The notes under the pieces were generated by a model that ran no database searches, was not told the origin of the DNA, and was given only the letters and a program-made list of their open reading frames with translations. Shown here in pieces: positions 17,995-26,946 of a DNA stretch of 64,000 nucleotides. The stretch spans positions 1 to 64,000 of the forward strand of contig NZ_CANMFD010000004.1 of NCBI RefSeq assembly GCF_947496995.1, read 5' to 3'. The stretch comes from an uncultured Roseibium sp. GTDB lineage: Bacteria > Pseudomonadota > Alphaproteobacteria > Rhizobiales > Stappiaceae. Position 1 is the first letter of the stretch. Each line of letters starts with the position of its first letter. A program made the translations under genes and the position numbers.

Positions 17995-18654
17995 CTAAAG
18001 GTTCATATTGTTCCTGAACACCAGGCATTGTGTGAACTGCTTGTCATTTTCAACATTTTCCGACCAGTTCACGATAATCTCGCCCTCAAGTGTCATGACC
18101 TCCGACAGGGCCTTCCCGAGATCCCACACGAGGGTTGAAAAACGCTCATTTGTCAGATTGTCAGCCTGGACGATGACATGGGCGTCTTTTCTGAGAACCC
18201 GGCAAATTCCGGCATATATGCTTTGAACCCTTTCCAGATAGACGTCATAACCATCGTATCGGGGATCTCCGTTGTACAGGGGATTCCACTCATGCCAGTG
18301 AGGCATATACGGCGGTGACGTGAGCGAAAAATCCATTTCGGGCAAGTCGAAAGACACGATGTCTGCGCTGTCGCCGAACAAGAGGTTTTCTTTTGTCTTC
18401 ACGCGGGATTTCACCCAGTCATGCCTTTGCCGGTCAGCCTCGATTCCATAGGGGATCCTGTCTTTTTCCTCACAGACGAAGAAAGTGGTTCCCAGCCCGC
18501 AAAACGGATCGATGACCTTGTCTCCAGGCTTTGTGAACCGGTCGAGCAAGGCAGCAACCAGGGTGTCCGGGAACCTGATGTCGTCCCTGTTCTGAAAGTC
18601 AGGCAGCACACGCTTGTACCTGTATGGAACCGTCAGCAATTCGGAAATCGGCAT
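17995..18654 (-). CDS. Orphan DNA (N4-cytosine/N6-adenine) methyltransferase
   Basis: 219 residues from an ATG preceded by AGGAAAG at 6 nt; a longer frame upstream lacks such a site. The SAM-binding motif DPFCGLGTT comes first (about residue 48) and the catalytic motif TSPPY follows (about residue 102), the reverse of the common beta-class order in which SPPY precedes DPF. A target-recognition region (YMPHWHEWNPLYNGDPRYDGYD) follows. No restriction endonuclease is adjacent. It ends 58 bp from the tRNA-Leu 3' end on the opposite strand, a typical insertion neighbourhood, but I found no integrase or duplicated tRNA end. The target sequence is unknown. Confidence 0.83.
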   Translation of the reverse strand: MPISELLTVPYRYKRVLPDFQNRDDIRFPDTLVAALLDRFTKPGDKVIDPFCGLGTTFFVCEEKDRIPYGIEADRQRHDWVKSRVKTKENLLFGDSADIVSFDLPEMDFSLTSPPYMPHWHEWNPLYNGDPRYDGYDVYLERVQSIYAGICRVLRKDAHVIVQADNLTNERFSTLVWDLGKALSEVMTLEGEIIVNWSENVENDKQFTQCLVFRNNMNL

Positions 18655-18942
18655 GTTTCGCTTTCCTGTCGACACCTGACGATGAGAGCACGCCTTTTGA
18701 CTGCAATCCAACGATTTGGTGGCCAATTTGCGGAAGATTTCGACCGGCCCACCGGCAGGCGCATGCAACGATTGACGGATCGGGAGAGAGCCATTCCCGT
18801 CACTTTACCGCAAGTGGAACTGGAAATTGCCACTCCGTGACTGTATGTGATCATGTGAGACAGAAGAACAATCAATGGTGCCGGGCTGCACGACCAACCT
18901 CGTTCGGGCCGGCGCGATCCAGCTGCAAGACACGAGTACACG

Positions 18943-19773
18943 ATGGTCAGTTACATTGACGCTGCAGAAGCTCCCCTGAAGAACACCGGCCAGATCCGCC
19001 TTTATGGTCCTGCCGATTTCGAGGGCATGATGCGCGCCGGCCAGTTGACGGCCGCCTGCCTCGATGAGCTCGCCGATATCGTCAAACCCGGGACGACCAC
19101 CGAGGAAATCGACGATTTTGTCTATCAGTACGGCATGGACCACAACGCCATTCCCGCAACGCTCAACTACCGTGGCTATACCAAGTCATCCTGCACGTCG
19201 ATCAATCACGTGGTCTGCCACGGCATTCCCAACAACAAGGCGCTGCGCGAAGGCGATATCGTCAACATCGACGTCACCTTCATACTCGACGGCTGGCACG
19301 GTGATTCAAGCCGCATGTACCCGGTCGGCACGATCAAGCGCGCGGCCGAACGGCTGATCGACGTGACCTATGAATCGCTGATGCGCGGCATCGAGGCGGC
19401 CCGTCCCGGCAACACCACCGGCGATATCGGCGCGGCGATTCAGACCTTCGTGGAAGCCGAACGCTGCTCGGTAGTGCGCGATTTCTGCGGCCACGGACTG
19501 GGGCTTCTGTTTCACGATACCCCGAACATCCTACATTACGGCCGCCCCGGCGAAGGCGTCGAACTCAAGCCCGGAATGATCTTTACCATCGAGCCGATGG
19601 TCAATCTGGGGCGCCCCCATGTGAAGGTTCTGAGCGACGGCTGGACGGCCGTGACGCGCGACCGGTCGCTGTCGGCACAGTTCGAGCATTCCATCGGTAT
19701 TACCGAGGACGGATGCCAGATCTTCACCACATCGGCCAAGGGTCTTCACAAGCCCGGTCTCCCGAACGACTAG
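18943..19773 (+). CDS. map: Methionine aminopeptidase, type I
   Basis: 276 residues. Cytosolic metalloenzyme removing the N-terminal Met from nascent proteins. All five metal ligands are visible in order: Asp in VNIDVT, Asp in GWHGDSSRM, His in [10 protein letters not shown], Glu in IEPMV and Glu in QFEHSIGIT. The substrate-pocket His in CHGIPNN is also present. Length matches the type I class without the N-terminal zinc-finger extension. It is followed 11 bp later by radC on the same strand, an arrangement common in Hyphomicrobiales. Confidence 0.96.
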   Translation: MVSYIDAAEAPLKNTGQIRLYGPADFEGMMRAGQLTAACLDELADIVKPGTTTEEIDDFVYQYGMDHNAIPATLNYRGYTKSSCTSINHVVCHGIPNNKALREGDIVNIDVTFILDGWHGDSSRMYPVGTIKRAAERLIDVTYESLMRGIEAARPGNTTGDIGAAIQTFVEAERCSVVRDFCGHGLGLLFHDTPNILHYGRPGEGVELKPGMIFTIEPMVNLGRPHVKVLSDGWTAVTRDRSLSAQFEHSIGITEDGCQIFTTSAKGLHKPGLPND

Positions 19774-19784
19774 GGCCGGACGCC

Positions 19785-20462
19785 ATGGGGGCCGAGGATC
19801 ACAAGGGGCATCGCCAAAGACTGCGGGAGCGATTTCGCAACACCGGTGAACAGAGCCTCGCCGACTACGAACTTCTGGAATTCCTGTTATTCTCCGCCCT
19901 GCCCCGTCAGGACACCAAACCGATCGCCAAGGCGCTTCTCAAGCGCTTCGGGTCTTTTTCCGCCGCCCTTGCCGCCCCCAGAGCGCGCCTCAAGGAAATC
20001 GACGGTCTGTCGGACATCAGCATCGACAGTCTTCAGGCGGTTCATGCTGCCATCGCCCGCTACCATCGCTCTGAACTGAACGAACGCCGGCCGCTCGACA
20101 GCTGGCAAAAGGTCATCGACTATCTGCAGGCCTCGATGGAACATTCCGGCATCGAACAGTTCAGGGTGCTTTACCTGGACAAGAAAAACGGCCTGATCGC
20201 CGATGAAGTCCAGCAGACCGGCACCGTCGATCACACGCCGGTCTACCCGCGCGAGGTGATCCGGCGGGCCCTGGACCATTCGGCAACCGCCCTCATCATG
20301 GTCCACAATCACCCCTCCGGAGACCCCACCCCCTCGCGGGCGGATATCCAGATGACCCAAAAGATCATCGATATAGCCAACCCGCTCGGTATCGAGGTTC
20401 ATGACCATATCATCGTCGGCATGAGAACGAATGTGAGCTTCCGCAGCCTGCGACTGATCTGA
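19785..20462 (+). CDS. radC: RadC-family JAB-domain protein
   Basis: 225 residues from an ATG 11 bp after the map stop; a longer frame overlaps map and is not preferred. Helical N-terminal part with a helix-hairpin-helix-like segment ([16 protein letters not shown]), then an MPN/JAB domain with the JAMM metal motif [16 protein letters not shown]. Despite the name, a role in DNA repair is not established; relatives occur on mobile elements as well as in core genomes. Probably co-transcribed with map. Confidence 0.93.
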   Translation: MGAEDHKGHRQRLRERFRNTGEQSLADYELLEFLLFSALPRQDTKPIAKALLKRFGSFSAALAAPRARLKEIDGLSDISIDSLQAVHAAIARYHRSELNERRPLDSWQKVIDYLQASMEHSGIEQFRVLYLDKKNGLIADEVQQTGTVDHTPVYPREVIRRALDHSATALIMVHNHPSGDPTPSRADIQMTQKIIDIANPLGIEVHDHIIVGMRTNVSFRSLRLI

Positions 20463-20666
20463 CCCGCATCCCCACCTGACGCGGGTTAATGCGCAATGGT
20501 GCGCCGGGCCGATGTTCGCCGTTGAATGCGGGAATCGCAATACCGATTGATTTCGCTGAAACTTCCGCTGCTGAACTAAGCTCTCTTTACGGTAATTTTA
20601 CTAAAAAACTAGGGGCATTCCTTAACCCCGTGAGGGCATACTGCCGCAAAATAAATCGGGCGGCAG

Positions 20667-22988
20667 ATGAACTATTCGGCAAGAAATTCAGGCGGAAAGA
20701 TTGCAGGCGCGATCATCATTCCGATGGTCGCCATCGTGCTGATCTCCGTATTCGGCATTTTCGGCGTGATGCACTGGTCCGCCCGTCTTTCCGACCGCAA
20801 CGCCGAACAGTCGCAGCACACCCTCGTTGCCGGGGCCATGCAGCTCTCTCAGAACCATCTGGTCAAACAGCAGACCGGCGTTGTGATCTGGGAGGAAGCC
20901 TACCATGTTGTCAATCAGCTGGATCCGGATAAGAGCTGGATTCACAACAACATGACGCACTGGCTGTACCAGAATCACGGCTTCACCAAATCAGTGCTGT
21001 TTGACCGCGACCTCGCGATTCAGAACGTTTATGCGCATGACCTCACCCAGATGTGGATGACAAGGGGCCTGATCGAAGATCTCCGGCCCGCAATCGCCAA
21101 GGTACGCGCCCGCTACATCGTTGCCATGAAGAAAACGCCGTCCGGTCTGTTCCGGTTCGCGCCCGAATACAACGAAACCCGCCGGTCGATCGCCGAAACC
21201 GGCGTTATCAGCATAAACGGCCGCCCTCACCTGTTCACCGCAGCGGCCGTCGTGCCGCAGATCCTGTCCATTTCCAAGAAGCGCAGTCCTCCGGTAACAC
21301 TCGTGAGCCTGATGCCGCTGAATGGCGAAAAACTGCACGATATCGCGGAGATGACGCGGCTGGACGGGTTTGTCCTGAAAAGCTTTGAGCAAGGTGCCGG
21401 GGCAGATCCCCTTCCGAACGTGAAGTCAGACCGGGACGGCGCCGGCCGGTTCGAGCTCTACTCGCCGCTTGGCAGGTTGGTCGGGGTCCTGGGCTGGAAC
21501 ACCACTCTTCCCGGCAGCCAGATGCTCGACCGCATCACTCCGTTCCTCGCCCTGGCCGCCTTCATGATCGCCGCATTGGTGATTGCGGTCATCGTCTTTA
21601 CCCGGCTGATGACCAAACGGCTGGCAAGGAGCGAGGCCAAGGCCGTTTTCGCCTCGCGCCATGACGCACTTTCAGGGCTTCCCAACAGAGCCCGGTTCCA
21701 TGCGCTTCTGAAAGAAATTCTCGAAAAGAGCACCGGAAAACAAAAGAACACCGCCGTCGTCTATATCGACCTGGATCACTTCAAGGACATCAACGATACC
21801 TTGGGCCACTCGGCCGGTGACCAGGTGATCGTGGCGGTCGCGCAACGTTTGCAGCGGGTCATTCCCGATAACGGTATTGTCGCCCGGATCAGCGGCGACG
21901 AATTCACCATGGTCATCCGGAACTGTGAAGATGACGAATGGCTGGAATACATACTGGACCAGGTACAGGACGAGATCGCCCGCCCGATCATGATCGGCAG
22001 CCGCGAGCTGTTTGCCAGCCTTTCCATAGGCGTGGCCGTCGCCCCCAGGGACGGTAACGACCCCGACGACTTGCTCCGCAAAGCCGATATCGCCCTCTAT
22101 GACGCCAAGGCCAACGGCCGCAACCGGCGTTCCTTTTTCGAAGCGAACATGGAGCACCAGGTTCAGTCGAGAGACAAGATGTCGAGAGAGCTTCGCCTGG
22201 CGCTGAAGAACGACGAACTGGACCTTGCCTATCAACCGCAATCCGACACCGGCTGTCGCCGTATCGTATCGGTCGAGGCCCTTGCCCGCTGGACCAAGGC
22301 GGACGGCACGATTGTCTCCCCGGCCCAGTTCATTCCTGTTGCCGAAGAAACCGGCCTGATCAACGAACTCGGCATCTGGGTCCTGAACAAGGCCTGCGCC
22401 AAGGCACATGACTGGCCGGGCGTGATCGTTGCGGTGAACGTCTCACCCAACCAGTTCAAGCATCCGCGTTTCGTCGAGAAGGTCATGGCGATCCTTGCCG
22501 CGAATAATCTTCCGCCTCAGCGCCTTGAGATCGAGGTCACCGAAAGCGTCTTCGCCGGGCGCAACGATTCCGTCCTCAAGGCACTGCGCCGGTTGAAAAA
22601 CCTCGGCGTGAAGGTCGCGCTCGATGACTTCGGCTCCGGGTATTCCAGCCTGAGCTACCTGCGCCGCTTCCCCTTCGATACACTCAAGATCGACCGCGAT
22701 TTCCTCTCCGGCATGAACGGCAATCCGGAGGCCGAAGCCATCCTTGTGTCGATCATTCAGCTCGGCAAGGCCCTGGGCATGACGATCGTTGCGGAAGGTA
22801 TCGAAACGCTGGAACAGCTTCGTTTCCTTCAGGCGCATGATTGCCACCGGATGCAGGGGTTTTACATTTCCAAACCGCGTTCGGAAACCGATCTGACAGC
22901 GTTTCTGGAGGACTTCAACGGCGACAGCAGCGGCGGGTTCGGAACCGATCTCAGCTTCCAGCCCCGCAAGGCCGGCGTGGGCTTCTAG
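20667..22988 (+). CDS. Membrane CHASE4-GGDEF-EAL cyclic-di-GMP protein
   Basis: 773 residues: an N-terminal helix (IAGAIIIPMVAIVLISVFGIF), a periplasmic CHASE4-like sensor (about 45-280, with VVIWEEAYHVV), a second helix (LALAAFMIAALVIAVIVF), GGDEF domain (about 325-490) with SGDEF at 409-413, and EAL domain (about 505-755). The GGDEF first Gly is Ser, a variant often still active. The EAL domain keeps EAL at 537, EVTESVF, LDDFGSGYSSL, IDRDFL and AEGIE, so phosphodiesterase activity is likely. The protein should tune c-di-GMP in response to an extracytoplasmic cue, affecting motility and attachment. Transcribed alone. Confidence 0.93.
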   Translation: MNYSARNSGGKIAGAIIIPMVAIVLISVFGIFGVMHWSARLSDRNAEQSQHTLVAGAMQLSQNHLVKQQTGVVIWEEAYHVVNQLDPDKSWIHNNMTHWLYQNHGFTKSVLFDRDLAIQNVYAHDLTQMWMTRGLIEDLRPAIAKVRARYIVAMKKTPSGLFRFAPEYNETRRSIAETGVISINGRPHLFTAAAVVPQILSISKKRSPPVTLVSLMPLNGEKLHDIAEMTRLDGFVLKSFEQGAGADPLPNVKSDRDGAGRFELYSPLGRLVGVLGWNTTLPGSQMLDRITPFLALAAFMIAALVIAVIVFTRLMTKRLARSEAKAVFASRHDALSGLPNRARFHALLKEILEKSTGKQKNTAVVYIDLDHFKDINDTLGHSAGDQVIVAVAQRLQRVIPDNGIVARISGDEFTMVIRNCEDDEWLEYILDQVQDEIARPIMIGSRELFASLSIGVAVAPRDGNDPDDLLRKADIALYDAKANGRNRRSFFEANMEHQVQSRDKMSRELRLALKNDELDLAYQPQSDTGCRRIVSVEALARWTKADGTIVSPAQFIPVAEETGLINELGIWVLNKACAKAHDWPGVIVAVNVSPNQFKHPRFVEKVMAILAANNLPPQRLEIEVTESVFAGRNDSVLKALRRLKNLGVKVALDDFGSGYSSLSYLRRFPFDTLKIDRDFLSGMNGNPEAEAILVSIIQLGKALGMTIVAEGIETLEQLRFLQAHDCHRMQGFYISKPRSETDLTAFLEDFNGDSSGGFGTDLSFQPRKAGVGF

Positions 22989-23004
22989 AGCATGTCTACC
23001 TTCG

Positions 23005-23958
23005 TCAGCCGAGCCGACGCCTGAAATCCGCTGCGAAAGATGCAAAGCTTGTAAAAGGTTCGGTTCTCGCCCTGTCCATCCGGACATCGGCCGGTGGCTG
23101 CTCGGCCAATCGAAGACCCGTCAGACCGAATTCCGTCCGCACCATGTCGCCGAACCAGGCGGCCTGCTGATCCTGCCGGCGCGGATCCAAAGTGCCGCTT
23201 TCGACCAGATGGGCGTGATGCCGGGCCGTCAGCACGGTCAGCTCCTGAATGCTCTGTCCGGTTTCGGCTGAAACCTCGCACACCGGAACCTGCCAGCCTC
23301 CCGTACCGGCCCCGCTCAGCGAGAGCGCGCCCCTGACATCCGAGGCCGCCCTGCGTGCTAAAACGCCCATATCCGCTTTGGTCACCGCCACCACATCCGG
23401 CAGTTCCATGATGCCGGCCTTCATGAATTGCAGGCTGTCACCGGACCCGGGCTGAATGCACAAGATCACCGTATCAACGGCCTGTTTCAAATCGCCTTCC
23501 GACTGGCCGATACCGACCGTCTCGACGATAACGCGGTCGCAGACGGCTCTCAGCACGACAATGGCCGCAACCGCATGGTCGGAAAGTCCTCCCAGCCGGT
23601 TACGGGCCGCCATGGATCGCACGAAGACGTTGTCATCGGACGGATCGGTCTTCAGCCGGGTGCGGTCGCCGAGCAGTGCGCCTCCCGTCAGGGCCGAAGA
23701 CGGATCGACGGCAAGGACGCCGACCTTCCTGCCCTCCGATCTATAAACCTTGATGAGAGCATCGCTCAGGCTGGATTTGCCAACGCCGGGCGGTCCCGTC
23801 AATCCGACGACCTCGGCACGCACACTGGTACAGATGCGGTCCAGGAAGGCAGCCGTCTCGGCATCTCCGGCATGTGTTTCCAGCCGGGAGAGAACCCTTG
23901 CGAGCAGCCGCTTGCCGCCCGCACGCAGGTCTTCCAGCGAAGGGAAAGCCCCGCTCAT
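23005..23958 (-). CDS. meaB: MeaB/ArgK-family GTPase (methylmalonyl-CoA mutase chaperone)
   Basis: 317 residues from an ATG preceded by AAGGACGG; a longer frame upstream is not supported. G3E-family P-loop GTPase: Walker A GPPGVGKSS, VLAVDPSS, DRTRL, the Walker B region VIVETVGIGQSE and the guanine-specificity motif VTKAD. MeaB loads and protects the adenosylcobalamin cofactor of methylmalonyl-CoA mutase in propionate metabolism. The mutase itself is not in the window. It lies 44 bp downstream of ppdK on the same strand... in transcription order it is preceded by nothing and followed by ppdK... i.e. meaB is read toward lower coordinates after ppdK, so ppdK-meaB may be one transcript. Confidence 0.9.
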   Translation of the reverse strand: MSGAFPSLEDLRAGGKRLLARVLSRLETHAGDAETAAFLDRICTSVRAEVVGLTGPPGVGKSSLSDALIKVYRSEGRKVGVLAVDPSSALTGGALLGDRTRLKTDPSDDNVFVRSMAARNRLGGLSDHAVAAIVVLRAVCDRVIVETVGIGQSEGDLKQAVDTVILCIQPGSGDSLQFMKAGIMELPDVVAVTKADMGVLARRAASDVRGALSLSGAGTGGWQVPVCEVSAETGQSIQELTVLTARHHAHLVESGTLDPRRQDQQAAWFGDMVRTEFGLTGLRLAEQPPADVRMDRARTEPFTSFASFAADFRRRLG

Positions 23959-24002
23959 TCCGTCCTTGCGGCACCGACCGCCTTTTCGCCGCACCGCATC
24001 GG

Positions 24003-26672
24003 TCAGCCCGATCTGGACTTGAGGGCCGATTGCGCGGCAGCCAGACGAGCAATCGGCACCCGGAAGGGCGAGCAGGACACATAGTCAAGTCCGACCTCTT
24101 CGCAAAATCCGATCGAGGCGGGATCGCCGCCGTGCTCGCCGCATATGCCAAGCTTGATGTCCGGACGGGTCGAGCGGCCGCGTTCCACACCGATGCGGAT
24201 AAGCTCGCCCACCCCTTCCTGATCGAGGGACACGAAAGGATCCTGTTCCAGAATGCCCTTCCTTTGATAAGTGCCGAGGAAGGATGCGGCGTCGTCACGC
24301 GAGATGCCAAAGGTGGTCTGGGTAAGATCGTTGGTCCCGAAGGAGAAGAACTCAGCGGACTGCGCAATTTCGGCTGCCTTGAGCGCCGCGCGCGGCAATT
24401 CGACCATGGTGCCGATCTGATAGGTCAGTTCCGCCCCGGTCTCTTTCTGCACGGCAGCGGCCATCGCCTCGATGCTCTGCCGGACCAGATCCAGTTCCTT
24501 CTTCAATCCGACCAGCGGCACCATGATTTCCGGAACGACCGGCGCGCCGGTCACCCGCGCAGCTTCCACGGCGGCCTCGAAGATCGCCCTGGCCTGCATT
24601 TCCGCGATCTCAGGATAGGAGACCAGCAGACGACAGCCTCGATGGCCGAGCATCGGATTGAATTCCTCCAGGGCCAAAGCTCGGTCCCGCAGCAGATCCG
24701 GATCGGCTCCCATCGCCGCAGCGACTTCGGCAAGCTCATGGTCCGTTTTCGGCAGGAACTCATGCAGCGGCGGATCGAGCAGGCGGATGGTCACCGGCAG
24801 GCCATGCATGATCTCGAAGAGCTCGATAAAATCCTGCCGTTGCATCGGCAGCAGCTTGGCAAGCGCCGTCCGCCGTCCTTCTTCTGTCTCCGCGAGGATC
24901 ATCTCGCGCACGGCAACGGTGCGTTCGCCTGCGAAGAACATATGCTCCGTCCGGCACAGGCCGATCCCCTCGGCACCGAAGTCGCGGGCAACCTTGGCAT
25001 CCTGCGGTGTTTCCGCATTGGCGCGCACGGTCATGCGCCGAACCTTGTCGGCCCAGCCCATCAGCGTGCCGAAATCGCCCGACAGCTTGGGCTGCAGCAT
25101 GCTCACCTTGCCGGAGAGAACCTGGCCGTTCGCCCCGTCGATAGTGATGATGTCGCCCTCTTTGAACTGGCGTCCGGCCGCATTCATGACACCGTTGCGG
25201 TAATCGATACGCAGCATGCCGGCGCCGGCGACACAGGGCTTGCCCATTCCCCTGGCAACCACCGCCGCGTGGCTGGTCATGCCCCCCCGGCAGGTCAGAA
25301 TGCCCTCGGCTGCATGCATGCCGTGAATGTCTTCCGGGCTTGTCTCCACCCGCACCAGAATGACTTTCCTGCCTTCGGCCTTCGCGTCTTCCGCGGCCGC
25401 CGAGGTAAAGACGATGGCTCCGGAGGCAGCGCCTGGCGATGCCGGCAAGCCGGTCGTCAGCACATCGCGTTCCGCCTTCGGATCGATGGTGGGATGCAGA
25501 AGCTGGTCAAGCGCACCCGGCTCGACACGGCCGATCGCTTCTTCTTCGCCAAGCAGACCTTCGGCGACCATGTCGACGGCGATCTTCAGCGCGGCCTTTG
25601 CCGTGCGCTTGCCGGCGCGGGTCTGTAGCATCCAGAGCTTGCCTTCCTCGATGGTGAATTCGAGGTCCTGCATGTCCGTGTAATGGGCTTCCAGCCTTGC
25701 GCAGTAGGATTGGAATTCAGCGAAGGCTGCGGGCATCAGCGCTTCCAGAGAAGGACTGGACGAACCGGCTTCCAGCCGCGCTTTTTCGGTGATGTCCTGC
25801 GGTGTACGTATCCCGGCAACGACATCCTCTCCCTGGGCATTGACCAGAAATTCGCCGTAGAGCGCGTTTTCGCCGGTGGACGGATTGCGCGTGAAGGCAA
25901 CGCCGGTGGCGGAGTTCGTCCCCATGTTGCCGAACACCATTGCCTGAACGTTGACGGCGGTTCCCCAGCTGCCGGGAATATCGTGCAGCCGCCTGTAAGT
26001 GACCGCACGCGGTGTCATCCAGGACCCGAACACCGCTCCCACGGCGCCCCAGAGCTGCTCCTGGGGATCCTGCGGAAACGGCTTTTCCAGTTCCTCTTCC
26101 ACCAGGGCCTTGAACTTTTCGATCAGACCCAGCCATGCATCGGCGTCGATATCCGTATCGAGCTTCAGCTCGTTGCGCTCCTTGTAGTCCTCGAGGATTT
26201 CCTCGAATTCATGATGATCGACCCCGAGCACCACATCGGAATACATCTGGATGAAGCGGCGGTAGCTGTCGTAGGCGAAGCGCCGGTCACCTGACTCTTG
26301 CGCCAAAGCTTCGACCGTTCGGTCGTTCAATCCGAGATTGAGCACCGTATCCATCATGCCGGGCATCGAGACGCGGGCACCGGAGCGCACCGAAACCAGA
26401 AGCGGGCGCTCCTCGCCGCCGAACGTGCGGCCCGTCGCCGCGCCGATCCTGTCCAGCGCTTCCACAACCTCGGCGACGAGCGTTTCCGGATAGGAATTGT
26501 CATGGTCGTAAAACCAGGTGCAGACTTCTGTGGTGATCGTGAAGCCTGGTGGTACGGGCAGGCCGAGGCTGCTCATTTCGGCAAGATTGGCGCCTTTGCC
26601 ACCCAGAAGGTTGCGCATGTGCGCTGCCCCTTCCGCAGACCCGTTGCCGAAACTGTAGACCCACTTGGCCAT
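24003..26672 (-). CDS. ppdK: Pyruvate, phosphate dikinase
   Basis: 889 residues, full family length. Interconverts pyruvate + ATP + Pi with PEP + AMP + PPi, feeding gluconeogenesis. N-terminal ATP-grasp domain (GGKGANLAEM, VSVRSGARVSMPGMMDT), central phospho-histidine domain with GGMTSHAAVVARGMGKPC (His468 is the phospho-acceptor), and C-terminal PEP/pyruvate barrel with GLCRTEHMFF, FGTNDLTQTTFG and GICGEHGGDP. Strong Shine-Dalgarno GAGGAGAG. The GICGEHGGDP stretch holds the expected catalytic Cys. Faces a TPR protein gene divergently. Confidence 0.97.
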   Translation of the reverse strand: MAKWVYSFGNGSAEGAAHMRNLLGGKGANLAEMSSLGLPVPPGFTITTEVCTWFYDHDNSYPETLVAEVVEALDRIGAATGRTFGGEERPLLVSVRSGARVSMPGMMDTVLNLGLNDRTVEALAQESGDRRFAYDSYRRFIQMYSDVVLGVDHHEFEEILEDYKERNELKLDTDIDADAWLGLIEKFKALVEEELEKPFPQDPQEQLWGAVGAVFGSWMTPRAVTYRRLHDIPGSWGTAVNVQAMVFGNMGTNSATGVAFTRNPSTGENALYGEFLVNAQGEDVVAGIRTPQDITEKARLEAGSSSPSLEALMPAAFAEFQSYCARLEAHYTDMQDLEFTIEEGKLWMLQTRAGKRTAKAALKIAVDMVAEGLLGEEEAIGRVEPGALDQLLHPTIDPKAERDVLTTGLPASPGAASGAIVFTSAAAEDAKAEGRKVILVRVETSPEDIHGMHAAEGILTCRGGMTSHAAVVARGMGKPCVAGAGMLRIDYRNGVMNAAGRQFKEGDIITIDGANGQVLSGKVSMLQPKLSGDFGTLMGWADKVRRMTVRANAETPQDAKVARDFGAEGIGLCRTEHMFFAGERTVAVREMILAETEEGRRTALAKLLPMQRQDFIELFEIMHGLPVTIRLLDPPLHEFLPKTDHELAEVAAAMGADPDLLRDRALALEEFNPMLGHRGCRLLVSYPEIAEMQARAIFEAAVEAARVTGAPVVPEIMVPLVGLKKELDLVRQSIEAMAAAVQKETGAELTYQIGTMVELPRAALKAAEIAQSAEFFSFGTNDLTQTTFGISRDDAASFLGTYQRKGILEQDPFVSLDQEGVGELIRIGVERGRSTRPDIKLGICGEHGGDPASIGFCEEVGLDYVSCSPFRVPIARLAAAQSALKSRSG

Positions 26673-26946
26673 GTCAACTCTCCTCGCGCCGCGCAGGGTA
26701 CGCCCGCGCTTCAGTCAATGTTGCAGGGCACATACCTGCTACGGCAGATCACCGTCATCAAGTCCTTTTAGGCCGAAATCCGCTTCCTCGCACGCCAAGC
26801 TTCGAGAATTCTGACGATCGGCAAAATTGAAAGGATTTAAACCCTCAGAAAGTTATCCCGGCTGCCTTGCCGCTCAGCCTTAAAGACGCCATTGTCGAAG
26901 GCAATAAGCAACAATCGAACCGGCTCAGCAATCGGAAGTGCGAAGA

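Noticed and set aside
17851-18654. Integrated element at tRNA-Leu
   Set aside because: No integrase, no duplicated tRNA 3' end and normal base composition around it; only the orphan methyltransferase hints at one.
18849-18866. TGTGATCATGTGAG as a second CRP site upstream of map
   Set aside because: The half sites are in direct, not inverted, orientation, so it does not fit the CRP consensus.
23874-25628. Long plus-strand frame opposite ppdK
   Set aside because: ppdK on the minus strand has all catalytic motifs; the opposite frame shows none.
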